From: Caldifarciminota bacterium
Lineage (GTDB): Bacteria > Hydrothermota > UBA3072
Assembly (NCBI GenBank): GCA_016930175.1
Contig: JAFGHJ010000003.1
Coordinates: 124,001 to 188,000, forward strand
Reading direction: 5' to 3'
Length of the DNA: 64,000 nucleotides
The notes beneath the pieces were generated by a model. The model made no database searches and was not told where the DNA came from. It worked only from the letters and a program-made list of their open reading frames with translations. Shown one piece after another: positions 8,367-16,837 of this stretch. The first letter of the stretch is position 1, and every line of letters begins with the position of its first letter. Made by a program: the position numbers and the translations under genes.

Positions 8367-10585
8367 AGGGAGATTTCTGGTTTAATAAAAATGTCTATAT
8401 CTATGCTGTACTTACAGGACTCTGCATTTTATCCTTTAACCAAATTATCTTCGGAGAGTATTATTTCTTTGAGGATTTCCTGTACCAGTATTATCCTTTC
8501 CGTAACTTTTTCGCAACGTCCTTAAGAGGGGGTGTTTTTCCGCTATGGGATCCATATGTTTTCTCGGGAATGTCACTCATTGGTGATATCCAGAGTGCCC
8601 TCTTTTATCCTTTCAACATTATTTTAATTATCTTTGTAAGAAAAGGCGTCCTTTCCTATTACGCACTGGAACTACAAAACATTTTCCATGTACTACTCGC
8701 TGGTGTTTTCACTTATATGTACGCAAGAGAGGTAAAACTTCCCAAAAGCGCCTCGATGGTAAGTGCAGTAACTTTTATGTTTAGCGGTTTTTTAATAACC
8801 AGAATGATTCATCTGACGTTTATAAATGTTATTATATGGCTGCCTTTAATCCTTTTATTTCTGCAGAAGGCCCTAAAGGAAAACAGTTATTCCTATTCGA
8901 TTTTAGGAGGGCTTTTTATGGGATTATCTATGTTGGCTGGCTCTCCTCAATTCTCCCTCCACATTTTTTATTTTCTGGGATTCTATACTATCTTTTTTAT
9001 CTTAATTAACAGAAAAGATTCTTCAATTGTAAAACCTGTATTATTATTATTCGTAATGCTGGCATTTTCTCTCGGCATAGCCGCAATTCAATATTTGCCG
9101 TCTTTTGATTTTTCAAAATACACTGTTCGCAGTAGTATCTCATTTGAAGAGTCAGCACTCCTTTCAATCCATCCGGTTCATCTTCTGACTTTCATAATCC
9201 CCAAATTATTTGGAGAAGTTTCTGTAACCGGAAAGCCTTTCGTGCCGTTCTGGGGAGGGGGTGGCGTATATGGAGCGTTCTGGGAAAATGCCATTTATGT
9301 AGGAATTTTTCCGCTTGTTCTTTTGTTTTTTAGTTTTAAAGATAGAAAAAACAAATTGGTCTGGTTCTTTACGGGTATAGCCATTTTCTCTCTGCTTGCC
9401 GCGTTAGGGAGATATACTCCTTTATACAAATTTATCTATTATTGTCTTCCGGGGTTCAATAAATTTAGAATCCCGGGGAGATTTTCCGGAATCTTGTCCT
9501 TCTCGATTGCAATACTGGCCGGGTTCGGCGCGAATACTCTTTTTAATAAAAGAGAAATCAAATTTCCTAAAGTGCTATTCTGGCTTATCGGTCTGGTTTT
9601 TATAATCTGGATACTTGTATATGCCGGGGCGTTTAAAAATATAAACGAATTTACAAGAAACATTCGAGTCTATAGAAACATAGTGAAACAATATAGTATT
9701 TTTGTTCTCTTTTTTTCTCTGTCCATTGCTATTATCTTCTTGAGAACAAAAAAATTAGTACCACTTAGTGTTCTCGCCGGTTCTGCCATAGGGCTTATCT
9801 TTTTAGACCTTTTCGCTTTCGGCCACAATTTTAACAGGAGTAAAGTTTATCCACAGCAGTTCTATCAATTTAACAGTTTAGTTAGATATTTACAGGAAGA
9901 AAGCAAAAAGGAAAAATTCAGAATAAATGTTCGAAAAGATAAACAAATGATATTGAAAAGAAATAGTGGTAATATATACTATCTTGAACTTATAGAAGGA
10001 TACACTCCTCTGAGAATTAAGAGATTTGTAGAGTTTTCTAAAGTACCATTTGAAAGAAGATTAGATTTATTAAACGTAAAATATCGATTGGAGGTTAATG
10101 AAGAAACTGGATTGATGAAGCTGGTTAGTAATCAGAATTATCTTGGTCGAGCGTTTATGGTTTATAAATACACTTCAGCAAAAGAAAAAAATGAGATATT
10201 AAGAGTAATCTCAAGCGATGAATTTGATTATCGTAATGAAATCATACTCGAGGAAGAGCCCGAAGTCGTGATTCCCTCGGAAGATAAAAATCCGGTATAT
10301 AAAATAGAAGAACAGCTTTTCGAAACAAATAAGATTTACATAAAAATCTACACCAGTGCCCCCGGTTTTCTTGTACTTTCCGAAATTTATAATCCGGATT
10401 GGGAAGCTCACGTTGACGGAAAGAAAACAAAAATTTACTGTGCGAATTACACTTTGAGAGCAATTCCGATTGACGAAGGTACACATCGAGTCGAGCTATT
10501 TTATAATCCCCTTTCGTTTAAAATAGGCAGAATCATTACAATAGGTACTTTAGTTTTTGCCGTTTGCTTGCTTTCCCTTTTATAA
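8363..10585 (+). CDS. YfhO-like polytopic membrane protein (putative GT-C glycosyltransferase)
   Basis: 740 residues with about a dozen hydrophobic segments and a C-terminal soluble region before a last membrane helix. The start block with QYYPFRNFFATSLRGG and FPLWDPYVFSGMSL is characteristic of YfhO and related proteins, whose GT-C-type fold uses polyprenyl-phosphate sugars. YfhO of Gram-positives is linked to teichoic acid glycosylation; the target in a diderm is unknown. It directly follows a DPM-type glycosyltransferase that could make its donor. The C-terminal PDWEAHVDG stretch is also shared with the family. Confidence 0.78.
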   Translation: MKGDFWFNKNVYIYAVLTGLCILSFNQIIFGEYYFFEDFLYQYYPFRNFFATSLRGGVFPLWDPYVFSGMSLIGDIQSALFYPFNIILIIFVRKGVLSYYALELQNIFHVLLAGVFTYMYAREVKLPKSASMVSAVTFMFSGFLITRMIHLTFINVIIWLPLILLFLQKALKENSYSYSILGGLFMGLSMLAGSPQFSLHIFYFLGFYTIFFILINRKDSSIVKPVLLLFVMLAFSLGIAAIQYLPSFDFSKYTVRSSISFEESALLSIHPVHLLTFIIPKLFGEVSVTGKPFVPFWGGGGVYGAFWENAIYVGIFPLVLLFFSFKDRKNKLVWFFTGIAIFSLLAALGRYTPLYKFIYYCLPGFNKFRIPGRFSGILSFSIAILAGFGANTLFNKREIKFPKVLFWLIGLVFIIWILVYAGAFKNINEFTRNIRVYRNIVKQYSIFVLFFSLSIAIIFLRTKKLVPLSVLAGSAIGLIFLDLFAFGHNFNRSKVYPQQFYQFNSLVRYLQEESKKEKFRINVRKDKQMILKRNSGNIYYLELIEGYTPLRIKRFVEFSKVPFERRLDLLNVKYRLEVNEETGLMKLVSNQNYLGRAFMVYKYTSAKEKNEILRVISSDEFDYRNEIILEEEPEVVIPSEDKNPVYKIEEQLFETNKIYIKIYTSAPGFLVLSEIYNPDWEAHVDGKKTKIYCANYTLRAIPIDEGTHRVELFYNPLSFKIGRIITIGTLVFAVCLLSLL

Positions 10586-11536
10586 ATGAGAAAAATCAAA
10601 ATAATAATAGGTTTATCGATAAGCGCTGTTTTTCTCTGGCTTGCGTTTTTGAAAATAAATTTTAAAGAATTAACGGTTGCGTTAGAATCTGCCAATTACT
10701 CCCTTATTATTTTTGCTGCTTTCGTAAATGGGTTGAGTTTCATTCCACGCGCCTACAGATGGAAGCTTTTATTGAAACCTTTAAAGAACACTCGCTTCGG
10801 CAACACCTTTGGAATTTTATCAATCGGATTTATGGCAAATTCTGTTCTGCCCGCGAGAGGAGGAGAGTTTATCAGGGCTTTTGCTATTGGACGAACTGAG
10901 AAGATATCTAAAAGTGCTTCTTTTGCTACAATAATTGTAGAGAGAGTAATAGATATGATTACTCTATTAATTTTTCTAGTTATTTCCATTAGTCTGTTAT
11001 CTGATAATAATCTAATTTCTAAAATTTTTTGGATGGGTTTGATATTAGCAATATCTGCTGTTATATTTCTTGCTGTATTGAGAAAAAATCCTAAAATAAT
11101 TAATATGTTCGTTTCATTATCACCGCGAAGGTTTAAAGAAAGAGTCAAGAAGTTTCTGGAGGCTTTTATAAAAGGGTTGGAAATTTTAAATGATTTCAAG
11201 ACTCTGCTCTATACTTTCCTTCAGTCCCTGCTTATCTGGTCCTGCTATGCTGTAGTTTACTATATCTTATTTATAAGTTTCGGCTTCCGGCTTTCTGTCG
11301 GTGCAGCATTTCTGGTAATGGCTATCTGCAGTTTAGGTATTTCTATTCCGTCCTCGCCGGGATTTATCGGGACTTATCACTACTTTTTAACTTTTTCTTT
11401 AGGTCTTTTCCAGATACCTAAAAGCATTGCTTTAAGTTTTGCAATAGTAGCCTGGGCTGTTAATTTCTTGCCTGTTGTAGTTATCGGATTGGTAGCTCTT
11501 AATAAGCTGGGGATTTCTCTAACAGTTAAAGAGTAG
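10586..11536 (+). CDS. flippase-like / LPG-synthase-type transmembrane protein (YbhN family)
   Basis: 316 residues, seven or eight predicted membrane helices, matching the conserved membrane domain found in YbhN/AglD-type proteins and in lysylphosphatidylglycerol synthase N-termini. The readable signature is PRAYRWKLLL, then NSVLPARGGEFIRAF and VERVIDM. No soluble aminoacyl-transferase domain is present, so this is the stand-alone type, often proposed as a lipid-linked substrate transporter. Its ATG follows the YfhO-like stop directly, supporting a shared glycolipid pathway. It converges with the polyferredoxin gene, overlapping it by 11 bases at the 3' ends. Confidence 0.82.
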   Translation: MRKIKIIIGLSISAVFLWLAFLKINFKELTVALESANYSLIIFAAFVNGLSFIPRAYRWKLLLKPLKNTRFGNTFGILSIGFMANSVLPARGGEFIRAFAIGRTEKISKSASFATIIVERVIDMITLLIFLVISISLLSDNNLISKIFWMGLILAISAVIFLAVLRKNPKIINMFVSLSPRRFKERVKKFLEAFIKGLEILNDFKTLLYTFLQSLLIWSCYAVVYYILFISFGFRLSVGAAFLVMAICSLGISIPSSPGFIGTYHYFLTFSLGLFQIPKSIALSFAIVAWAVNFLPVVVIGLVALNKLGISLTVKE

Positions 11537-12377
11537 ATTTATTTGCGTTTTTTGAGAGGGGGCTTTTAAACGAGGAATAAATTCCATATTTAAAAGATAA
11601 CGCATTCGTGGGACACGCCTTAATACACTCGCCGCACCTAATGCAGTCTACAGATTCCGGGACTTTAAATATTTCGATATCCATGGGGCAGACATTTTGA
11701 CAGGCGTAACATTCGATACACTTATTTTCATCAACCTGTATCTTAAAAAAAGTAAATTTGTTAAAAATGCCGTAGATTGCTCCGAGAGGACACACAAAAC
11801 GGCAGAAAGGTCTTTTTATTAAAATCGAGGAAGACACAAGTATTACAACTATTGCCATTTTAATATAAAATAAAATACCGATCAGGTTTCGCAGAGAGGT
11901 ATCTAAAGCAACCATTGGGATACCTGCTTCTATCCCTCCAGCAGGACATAACTTACAGAACCAAGGTTCGGAAGTGAGGATCGGGAGAACTATAGCAAGA
12001 ATAAACAAAATTAAATACTTTGAATAACTATGTTTCTGAGAAACACGAATTTTAAGAGACTTTATCCTATAAAGGATTTCCTGAAAAAACCCAAAAGGGC
12101 AGACCCATCCGCAAACCAACCTCCCAAGCATTATTCCCAAAATACCCATGAATCCTAACACGTAAACCGGGAAAGTCTTGACGGCGATAAAATTCTGCAT
12201 TGACCCGAGAGGACAGGAAAACCTGGCTAAGGGACACGCATAGCAGTTTAATCCCGGGAAGAAGAAACCCTTTAGTTTTCCCTGATATATGGTTTTATGA
12301 AAATAATTATTTCCTGCAAAGAAAGAAGCAATTAATATTGAATACCGGGCAATTCTTTTATAGAGCCACGTGAACAT
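11526..12377 (-). CDS. NapH/polyferredoxin-type membrane 4Fe-4S protein
   Basis: 283 residues: about five hydrophobic segments with cysteine motifs at their edges (LVCGWVCPFGF at 88-98, CKLCP at 141-145, CRFVCPLGA at 192-200), then two classical ferredoxin motifs (CIECYACQNVCP at 220-231 and CIRCGECIKACP at 245-256). The family (NapH, CcoG, NosR C-terminus) carries electrons across or along the membrane. It is last in the redox operon, one base after the small CxxC protein, suggesting it feeds or drains electrons for the exported TlpA and small CxxC protein. That partnership is inferred from order only. Confidence 0.88.
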   Translation of the reverse strand: MFTWLYKRIARYSILIASFFAGNNYFHKTIYQGKLKGFFFPGLNCYACPLARFSCPLGSMQNFIAVKTFPVYVLGFMGILGIMLGRLVCGWVCPFGFFQEILYRIKSLKIRVSQKHSYSKYLILFILAIVLPILTSEPWFCKLCPAGGIEAGIPMVALDTSLRNLIGILFYIKMAIVVILVSSSILIKRPFCRFVCPLGAIYGIFNKFTFFKIQVDENKCIECYACQNVCPMDIEIFKVPESVDCIRCGECIKACPTNALSFKYGIYSSFKSPLSKNANKSTL

Positions 12378-12378
12378 T

Positions 12379-12519
12379 TCATTCGATACCTATGCATGAA
12401 AGACAGATAAGCGACCCTGTAAACTCGGTTTCCAGTCTTTGTTCGGAACTGATGCCGAAAACAAAAAAACCGGTAAACAAAGCAATTCCAAGGATATAAA
12501 CAAAAGTGAGTTTATTCAT
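12379..12519 (-). CDS. small membrane protein with C-terminal CxxC (CD1871A-like)
   Basis: 46 residues starting MNKLTFVYILGIALF: one membrane helix, a short linker and a C-terminal ICLSCIGIE with a CxxC. I chose the ATG at 12519 because a GGAAGAG site precedes it and it overlaps the tlpA stop by eight bases; a longer in-frame start at 12585 would lie wholly inside tlpA. The C-terminus resembles the small clostridial CD1871A family, ending ICLECIGIG in my recollection; the match is from memory and needs a search. The two cysteines could take disulfide electrons from TlpA or donate to the polyferredoxin next to it. Confidence 0.7.
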   Translation of the reverse strand: MNKLTFVYILGIALFTGFFVFGISSEQRLETEFTGSLICLSCIGIE

Positions 12520-13063
12520 CTTTCTCTTCCAATAATTCAAGTAGCCTATCTTCAATCCTTTTTCCCAGGCGATTATTATAGCCAATTATGGTATCGGTCA
12601 ATTCTCCTTTTTCGTTCATTATAAAAGTAGTCGGTACGGCAATAATTCTATATTTCGTAGCAATTTCCTTATCTCCTGCTAAGACAGGATAGTTTATCTT
12701 ATTGAGATTGGTAAAGGTTTTTAAATTATTCTTGTTTTTATCAAAGCCAACACCCAAAAAAACCAATCTATCATCTTCGTATTTTTTATATAATTTCATA
12801 AGTTTGGAGATCTCTGATCTGCATGAAGGACAGTGAATAGCCCAAAAGTTAATAAGTACTACCTTACCTTTATAGCCGGAAAGTGTATGCTTATTGCCGT
12901 AAACATCCTCTAGAGTAAAATCGGGAGCTGCGATTGAATCCGTATTTTCTATATTTGACTCTTCGCTTTTTGTCTCAGAGTTTTTTTTGTCTGAGGTACT
13001 ATTTGCCCTTCCGCAGCTTGCGGCAAAAAAGTAAATAATAGTTAAAAAAAGAATCCTGTTCAA
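12512..13063 (-). CDS. TlpA/ResA-like thioredoxin lipoprotein
   Basis: 183 residues: signal peptide with lipobox AAS-Cys17, a Ser/Glu-rich linker (20-45), then a thioredoxin fold with active-site HCPSC (Cys78, Cys81) and cis-proline VPTTF. It should be a membrane-anchored thiol oxidoreductase of the envelope, of the TlpA/ResA/peroxiredoxin-like group. The start is TTG with a GGAGG site five bases upstream; no ATG lies nearby in frame. Its end overlaps the small CxxC gene. Direction (reductase or oxidase) cannot be read. Confidence 0.9.
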   Translation of the reverse strand: MNRILFLTIIYFFAASCGRANSTSDKKNSETKSEESNIENTDSIAAPDFTLEDVYGNKHTLSGYKGKVVLINFWAIHCPSCRSEISKLMKLYKKYEDDRLVFLGVGFDKNKNNLKTFTNLNKINYPVLAGDKEIATKYRIIAVPTTFIMNEKGELTDTIIGYNNRLGKRIEDRLLELLEEKDE

Positions 13064-13076
13064 ATGTTCCTCCGTT

Positions 13077-13310
13077 CTATTTTATATTTAAAATTTTCCT
13101 CAACTTATTCTCTTCAAAGCCGACTATTTTATGATTTCCAAAAAGTAAAACCGGAACCCCTGTTTGGCCGGTTTTATTTTTTAGTTCTTTAGCGGCTTGG
13201 GGGTAAACCGATATATTTATTTCTTTGTATTTAATGCCGTGTTCTTTTAGAAATTTCTTTACCCGTATACAATAAGGACAGCTTGAATTTGTGTAAACTT
13301 TTATAGTCAT
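13077..13310 (-). CDS. glutaredoxin-like protein (CPYC)
   Basis: 77 residues, a minimal glutaredoxin/NrdH-type fold: N-terminal beta strand, SSCPYC active site (Cys11, Cys14), GVPVLLFG with the cis-proline, and IVGFEENKL. As a cytoplasmic partner it would be reduced by the thioredoxin reductase encoded immediately upstream (ATGA overlap), the usual NrdH or Grx-like arrangement in organisms lacking glutathione. A second gene of this family is at 25918-26157. Confidence 0.92.
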   Translation of the reverse strand: MTIKVYTNSSCPYCIRVKKFLKEHGIKYKEINISVYPQAAKELKNKTGQTGVPVLLFGNHKIVGFEENKLRKILNIK

Positions 13311-14266
13311 TTTCTCTCTTCAAGAAACCTGTACGCTTCATGTCCGGCAATAGCTCCGTCTCCGACGGAAGTTGCAACCTGTCGGAGAGGTGTGTTTCTT
13401 ACATCTCCTGCAGCAAAAACTCCGCCTATAGAAGTCCTTAAGCGCTCGTCGGTAACGATAAAACCTTTATCGTCTAATTTTAATGCATCCTTAACCAAAT
13501 CATTATTCGGAACTTCGCCTGCGTAAATAAAAGCTCCTTTTACTTTAATGTTTTTTATCTCTCCGCTCTTGATATCTTTTATGTCAACACTGCTGAGAAG
13601 TTTATCTCCGTTAAAACTCGTCACCGAATGAGAAGTTAGCAAATCTATTCTTTCGTTCTCGTTTAAACGATCTATAAGTATAGGTTCTGCCGTGGGAAAC
13701 TCAAGCAACTCGACTATCGTTATATGCTTTGCAAATCTTGAAAGGTAGAGTGACTCCTGAGCCCCGGAATTTCCCGCTCCAACCACAATAACATTTTCTC
13801 CTTCAAAAAAAGGTGCGTCACAGGTTGCGCAAAAGGAAATCCCTTTATGCGTGAATTCTTCCTCTCCCGGAATTCCTAATTTCCTGTTTGATGTACCTGT
13901 TGCCAGAATAATACTGTCGGAAGTGTAAGAGCCAAGGGAAGTTAATATTCTGAAAGGCGTCTCATTTAATTCCAATTTTGTAACTTCCTCGCATTTTATC
14001 TCCGCGCCGAATTTCTCGGCGTGTTTAGCATATAGTTTTCCCAATTGTTCTCCGGCTATGCCTTCAACAAAACCAGGGTAATTTTCTATTTTCTCAACGT
14101 TAACAACATAACCGCCAGGAATAACTTTTTCAAACACTACGGTTTCGACTTTAGATCTTCCGAGATAAATAGCAGCGGTTAATCCTGCCGGCCCACTTCC
14201 AATAATAGCAGCAGCGAAATGTTTTCTGCCGCTGTCCTTTTCCTTTTTTTGTATAGAAAAATCCAT
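13307..14266 (-). CDS. trxB: thioredoxin reductase (NAD(P)H-dependent)
   Basis: 319-residue flavoprotein with an FAD-binding GSGPAGLTAAIYLGRS near residue 23, the redox-active CATC (Cys146, Cys149), a second nucleotide-binding GAGNSGAQESLYLSR and the C-terminal FAAGDVRNTPLRQVA. It transfers electrons from a pyridine nucleotide to thioredoxin-like proteins. The variant second motif (GAGNSG rather than GGGDSA) is common among anaerobes; cofactor preference is undetermined. Its ATG follows the PDO stop codon directly. Confidence 0.95.
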   Translation of the reverse strand: MDFSIQKKEKDSGRKHFAAAIIGSGPAGLTAAIYLGRSKVETVVFEKVIPGGYVVNVEKIENYPGFVEGIAGEQLGKLYAKHAEKFGAEIKCEEVTKLELNETPFRILTSLGSYTSDSIILATGTSNRKLGIPGEEEFTHKGISFCATCDAPFFEGENVIVVGAGNSGAQESLYLSRFAKHITIVELLEFPTAEPILIDRLNENERIDLLTSHSVTSFNGDKLLSSVDIKDIKSGEIKNIKVKGAFIYAGEVPNNDLVKDALKLDDKGFIVTDERLRTSIGGVFAAGDVRNTPLRQVATSVGDGAIAGHEAYRFLEERK

Positions 14267-14911
14267 TTATTTTAAAGCTTCCTTTACTTTATCCAGAAAC
14301 AGGCTTGGCGGCAAATTGCCCATAAAACCGTTTCTATCATTGATTATTATGTGAGGTACACTTGAAACTCTGTGTTTCATCGAAAGTTCTCCGAAGTAAT
14401 TGGCATCGACCATAGAACCTTTAATTTTCTCGTTCGCAAGCGAAAACTGATGCGCGTTTCTTACCGCACCCGGACAGTATGGGCAACCGTGAGTAATGAA
14501 AACTTTTATATCTATCCTCTCTTTTATTTCTTTTAAATCTTTTATGACTTCATCAGGAAGAGAAAGATTGTCCGAACCCATATCCTTTATTGCTTCTACC
14601 AGAGAGATAAATTCATGGCCGGCGGGAACACCATAGAAATTGACAAAACCTTTCCTTTCGGATTTTACTTTGATCGAAGGGCAAAGAGTTAACTCTTCGG
14701 ATTTCATTTTCTCTGCATTATCGCAACTTTCAAGCTCAAGAGATAAATTGTTACTTAGTGATGCGAGTTCTTCTAACAATTCCTTTGTTTGCTCTGAATA
14801 CTCGGAGGCGCTTTCCTCTTGTTGGAAATAGAGCAGCTTTACTTCTCTCTTCAGATTATTCTTAAACTCTTCCTTTAAATATTTTCTGTCTTCTTCGCTT
14901 ATTAAACCCAT
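14267..14911 (-). CDS. protein disulfide oxidoreductase (PDO-like), tandem thioredoxin folds
   Basis: 214 residues with the length and layout of the archaeal/thermophile PDO family, two thioredoxin folds in tandem. Only the second has an active site (HGCPYC, Cys143 and Cys146, followed by cis-proline SVPHIII). The first fold, where PDO has CxxC after a beta strand (KLLYFQQEESASEY), lacks cysteines. It is the first gene of the redox operon, preceded by an AGGAGG site. Likely a cytoplasmic disulfide carrier paired with the adjacent reductase. Confidence 0.85.
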   Translation of the reverse strand: MGLISEEDRKYLKEEFKNNLKREVKLLYFQQEESASEYSEQTKELLEELASLSNNLSLELESCDNAEKMKSEELTLCPSIKVKSERKGFVNFYGVPAGHEFISLVEAIKDMGSDNLSLPDEVIKDLKEIKERIDIKVFITHGCPYCPGAVRNAHQFSLANEKIKGSMVDANYFGELSMKHRVSSVPHIIINDRNGFMGNLPPSLFLDKVKEALK

Positions 14912-14931
14912 TTTGCCTCCTGTTTACCGAA

Positions 14932-14957
14932 AGTATATACATAGCATAAAATGTCAA
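14932..14957 (-). promoter_or_regulatory. candidate promoter of the thiol-redox operon
   Basis: On the minus strand TTGACA (14957-14952) is followed by TATACT (14937-14932), 21 bases before the PDO start. The hexamers are good, but the 14-base spacing is short for sigma-70, so the -10 may be placed differently. Confidence 0.4.
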
Positions 14958-14993
14958 GAGGTTTCAAAATCTCATCCCCACAGCCCAGATTAT

Positions 14994-15034
14994 TATCACA
15001 CGGAGACACAAGGGACACAGAGGAAAATGATTTT
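14994..15034. repeat. short copy of the dispersed intergenic module
   Basis: The word run CACACGGAGACACAAGGG then ACACAGAGGAAAATG sits in the 174-base gap between the PDO and mrp genes. It belongs to the same word family as the gaps at 6829, 22963, 27479, 46669 and 53640. Nothing else recognisable is in this gap. Confidence 0.55.
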
Positions 15035-15085
15035 TTCCCAACTCATCTCCATTTTTTACATGTAAAGCCTGTAGTAAATGTAGTT

Positions 15086-15895
15086 TTATTTCTTTTTGCT
15101 GATTTTATTCGCGATTTCTTTTAAAGCCTTTGTCGCAGGAGAATCAGGAAAAATTTTGACATATAAAAGTCCTTTATCCGCTGCCTTAACTATTTCCGGA
15201 TCTATGGGTATGACACCCAAGAAGGGTATCTCCATATCTTGTGCGAGTTTTTTTCCTCCTCCTTCTTTAAATAACGGGATTTCTTTTCCGCAATGAGGAC
15301 ATCGGAACCCGCTCATGTTCTCTACGATGCCCAGTAGCCTTAGATTTAATTTTCTGGCAAAATCAATAGATTTCTTTACATCAAGAATAGAAATTTCCTG
15401 AGGGGTGGTTACTATAATGGCGCTGCTCGCGGGTACAAGCTGAGCCATCGATAAAGGTTCGTCACCTGTACCCGGAGGGGAGTCAACAATCAGCCAATCA
15501 AGTTTGCCCCACTGGATATCGCTTAAAAACTGCTGAATTACTTTCATCTTCAAAGGTCCTCTCCATATTACTGCCTGGTTTTCTTCCGGTAGTAAAAATG
15601 CCATAGATACGAGTTTTAAATTGTCGGATATTCTAACTGGTTCGATTCTATTCTCATTTGTACTTTGCATCCTTTCTTTTTCTACACCCAGCATCTTGGG
15701 AAGGTTTGGACCATGAATATCAATATCCAGAAGACCAATCTTTTGTCCATTTCCCGCTAAGGCAATAGCAAGATTGCTGGCGATAGTACTTTTTCCGACA
15801 CCCCCTTTACCGCTTATTACCATTACAATATTAGTGACATCACGTAAATTCTTTTTTATTGCTTCGGTCCGACTTCCTGCTCCGGTATTTTGCAT
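15086..15895 (-). CDS. mrp: Mrp/NBP35-family iron-sulfur carrier ATPase
   Basis: 269-residue P-loop ATPase with the deviant Walker A GKGGVGKST (29-37), the DIDIHGPNLPKMLG block, IVDSPPGTGDEPL, and a CPHC pair (Cys199, Cys202) that bridges a 4Fe-4S cluster between two subunits in this family. It delivers Fe-S clusters to target proteins. The N-terminal DUF59 domain found in many Mrp proteins is absent, as in NBP35-like anaerobe versions. A GGAGG site precedes the ATG, and it is co-directional with the metallo-hydrolase 28 bases upstream. Confidence 0.94.
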   Translation of the reverse strand: MQNTGAGSRTEAIKKNLRDVTNIVMVISGKGGVGKSTIASNLAIALAGNGQKIGLLDIDIHGPNLPKMLGVEKERMQSTNENRIEPVRISDNLKLVSMAFLLPEENQAVIWRGPLKMKVIQQFLSDIQWGKLDWLIVDSPPGTGDEPLSMAQLVPASSAIIVTTPQEISILDVKKSIDFARKLNLRLLGIVENMSGFRCPHCGKEIPLFKEGGGKKLAQDMEIPFLGVIPIDPEIVKAADKGLLYVKIFPDSPATKALKEIANKISKKK

Positions 15896-15923
15896 TTAAT
15901 CCTCCTTCATTAGTATTAATTTG

Positions 15924-16724
15924 CTATTCGCTGTTATCTTCAAGAGATATCTTTATTTTGGCTCCGCACCCCATATCAATAAAATCTCTTCCCCATGCTT
16001 CCTCGAATAATTCTATTGCCCTTTCACCTGTACAGTGTGAAGGAGCAATCTTTTTCACTTTCAGAGCTTTTAGTTCTCTTATGATTTCTTTTATTTTAAC
16101 TTCAGAATAAGAGGATAGGTGAAACCCACCGAGAACCAAGTAAATGTCTTCTTTAAAATGATTTTTAACAAATTTTACAATGTCGACTATTCCCGGATGA
16201 GCACAGCCGGTTATAACAATAAGACCTTTAGGCGTAGCAATAACCAGTGATTGTTCTTTAATTAAGGTTCCTAATTCTCCGGTCGACCATACATTTTCAC
16301 ATATCCTTTGGGGTTCCTTTACGGTTAATGATTTCCCTGTTATGCTATTTACTTTATTTTTAAAATCATAGGGAAAAGAAGAGGGAAGATAAACCGAAAC
16401 TTTATTATTTCTTTTTAACAAAGCCTCAAGACCTCCGACATGATCTCCGTGAATATGAGATAAGACAATAAGTTCTACTTCGGCAGGAGCGATTTTGAGC
16501 TTTTTCATGTTGGACAAAAGGATAGAACCGTCGCCACCGGTATCGAATAGTATAGACTTCTGTAAGCCTTTAATAAAAACAGATATACCCCAGTCTGTTT
16601 TTAAATCTTCATTTAATGGAACGTTATTATAGGGGACAGTAATAGTGATTTCATTGGCTGTGCATAAATGTGACAACGTACAAATCGATAACGTAACAAT
16701 CATACCCCTGAACATTTTATACAA
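15924..16724 (-). CDS. exported metallo-beta-lactamase-fold hydrolase
   Basis: 266 residues. After a signal peptide (1-24, ending near SHLCTAN) comes an MBL fold with SHIHGDHVGG, ITGCAHPGI and GGFHL supplying the metal ligands, and the N-terminal FDTGGDGSILLSNM stretch typical of the group annotated as dihydropterin-aminobenzene phosphate synthase-like. Most relatives are cytosolic; the signal peptide here suggests a periplasmic enzyme, so the substrate is open. The TTG start has a GGTGAG site five bases upstream; an ATG three codons later is the alternative. Confidence 0.85.
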   Translation of the reverse strand: MYKMFRGMIVTLSICTLSHLCTANEITITVPYNNVPLNEDLKTDWGISVFIKGLQKSILFDTGGDGSILLSNMKKLKIAPAEVELIVLSHIHGDHVGGLEALLKRNNKVSVYLPSSFPYDFKNKVNSITGKSLTVKEPQRICENVWSTGELGTLIKEQSLVIATPKGLIVITGCAHPGIVDIVKFVKNHFKEDIYLVLGGFHLSSYSEVKIKEIIRELKALKVKKIAPSHCTGERAIELFEEAWGRDFIDMGCGAKIKISLEDNSE

Positions 16725-16747
16725 AACATCTCACCCCTTTACTTTTA

Positions 16748-16775
16748 ACCATAATTTTATAATTGCTTTTGTCAA
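16748..16775 (-). promoter_or_regulatory. promoter of the MBL hydrolase-mrp pair
   Basis: Minus-strand TTGACA (16775-16770), 16-base spacer, TATGGT (16753-16748), ahead of the hydrolase start at 16724. Its -35 faces the divergent promoter for 16838 with only 11 bases between the two -35 hexamers. Confidence 0.6.
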
Positions 16776-16786
16776 GTTCAATCCCC

Positions 16787-16814
16787 TTGACATAATTTGA
16801 TTATTAATTATTCT
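16787..16814 (+). promoter_or_regulatory. promoter of the pilin-like gene
   Basis: TTGACA (16787-16792), 16-base spacer, TATTCT (16809-16814), followed by an AAGGAGG ribosome site and the ATG at 16838. It is divergent from, and back-to-back with, the promoter of the hydrolase gene. Confidence 0.65.
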
Positions 16815-16837
16815 TACAACATACATAAGGAGGCTAA

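Noticed and set aside
12520-12585. Longer start for the small CxxC protein
   Set aside because: It lies wholly inside tlpA; the ATG at 12519 has a GGAAGAG site and yields a clean membrane helix.
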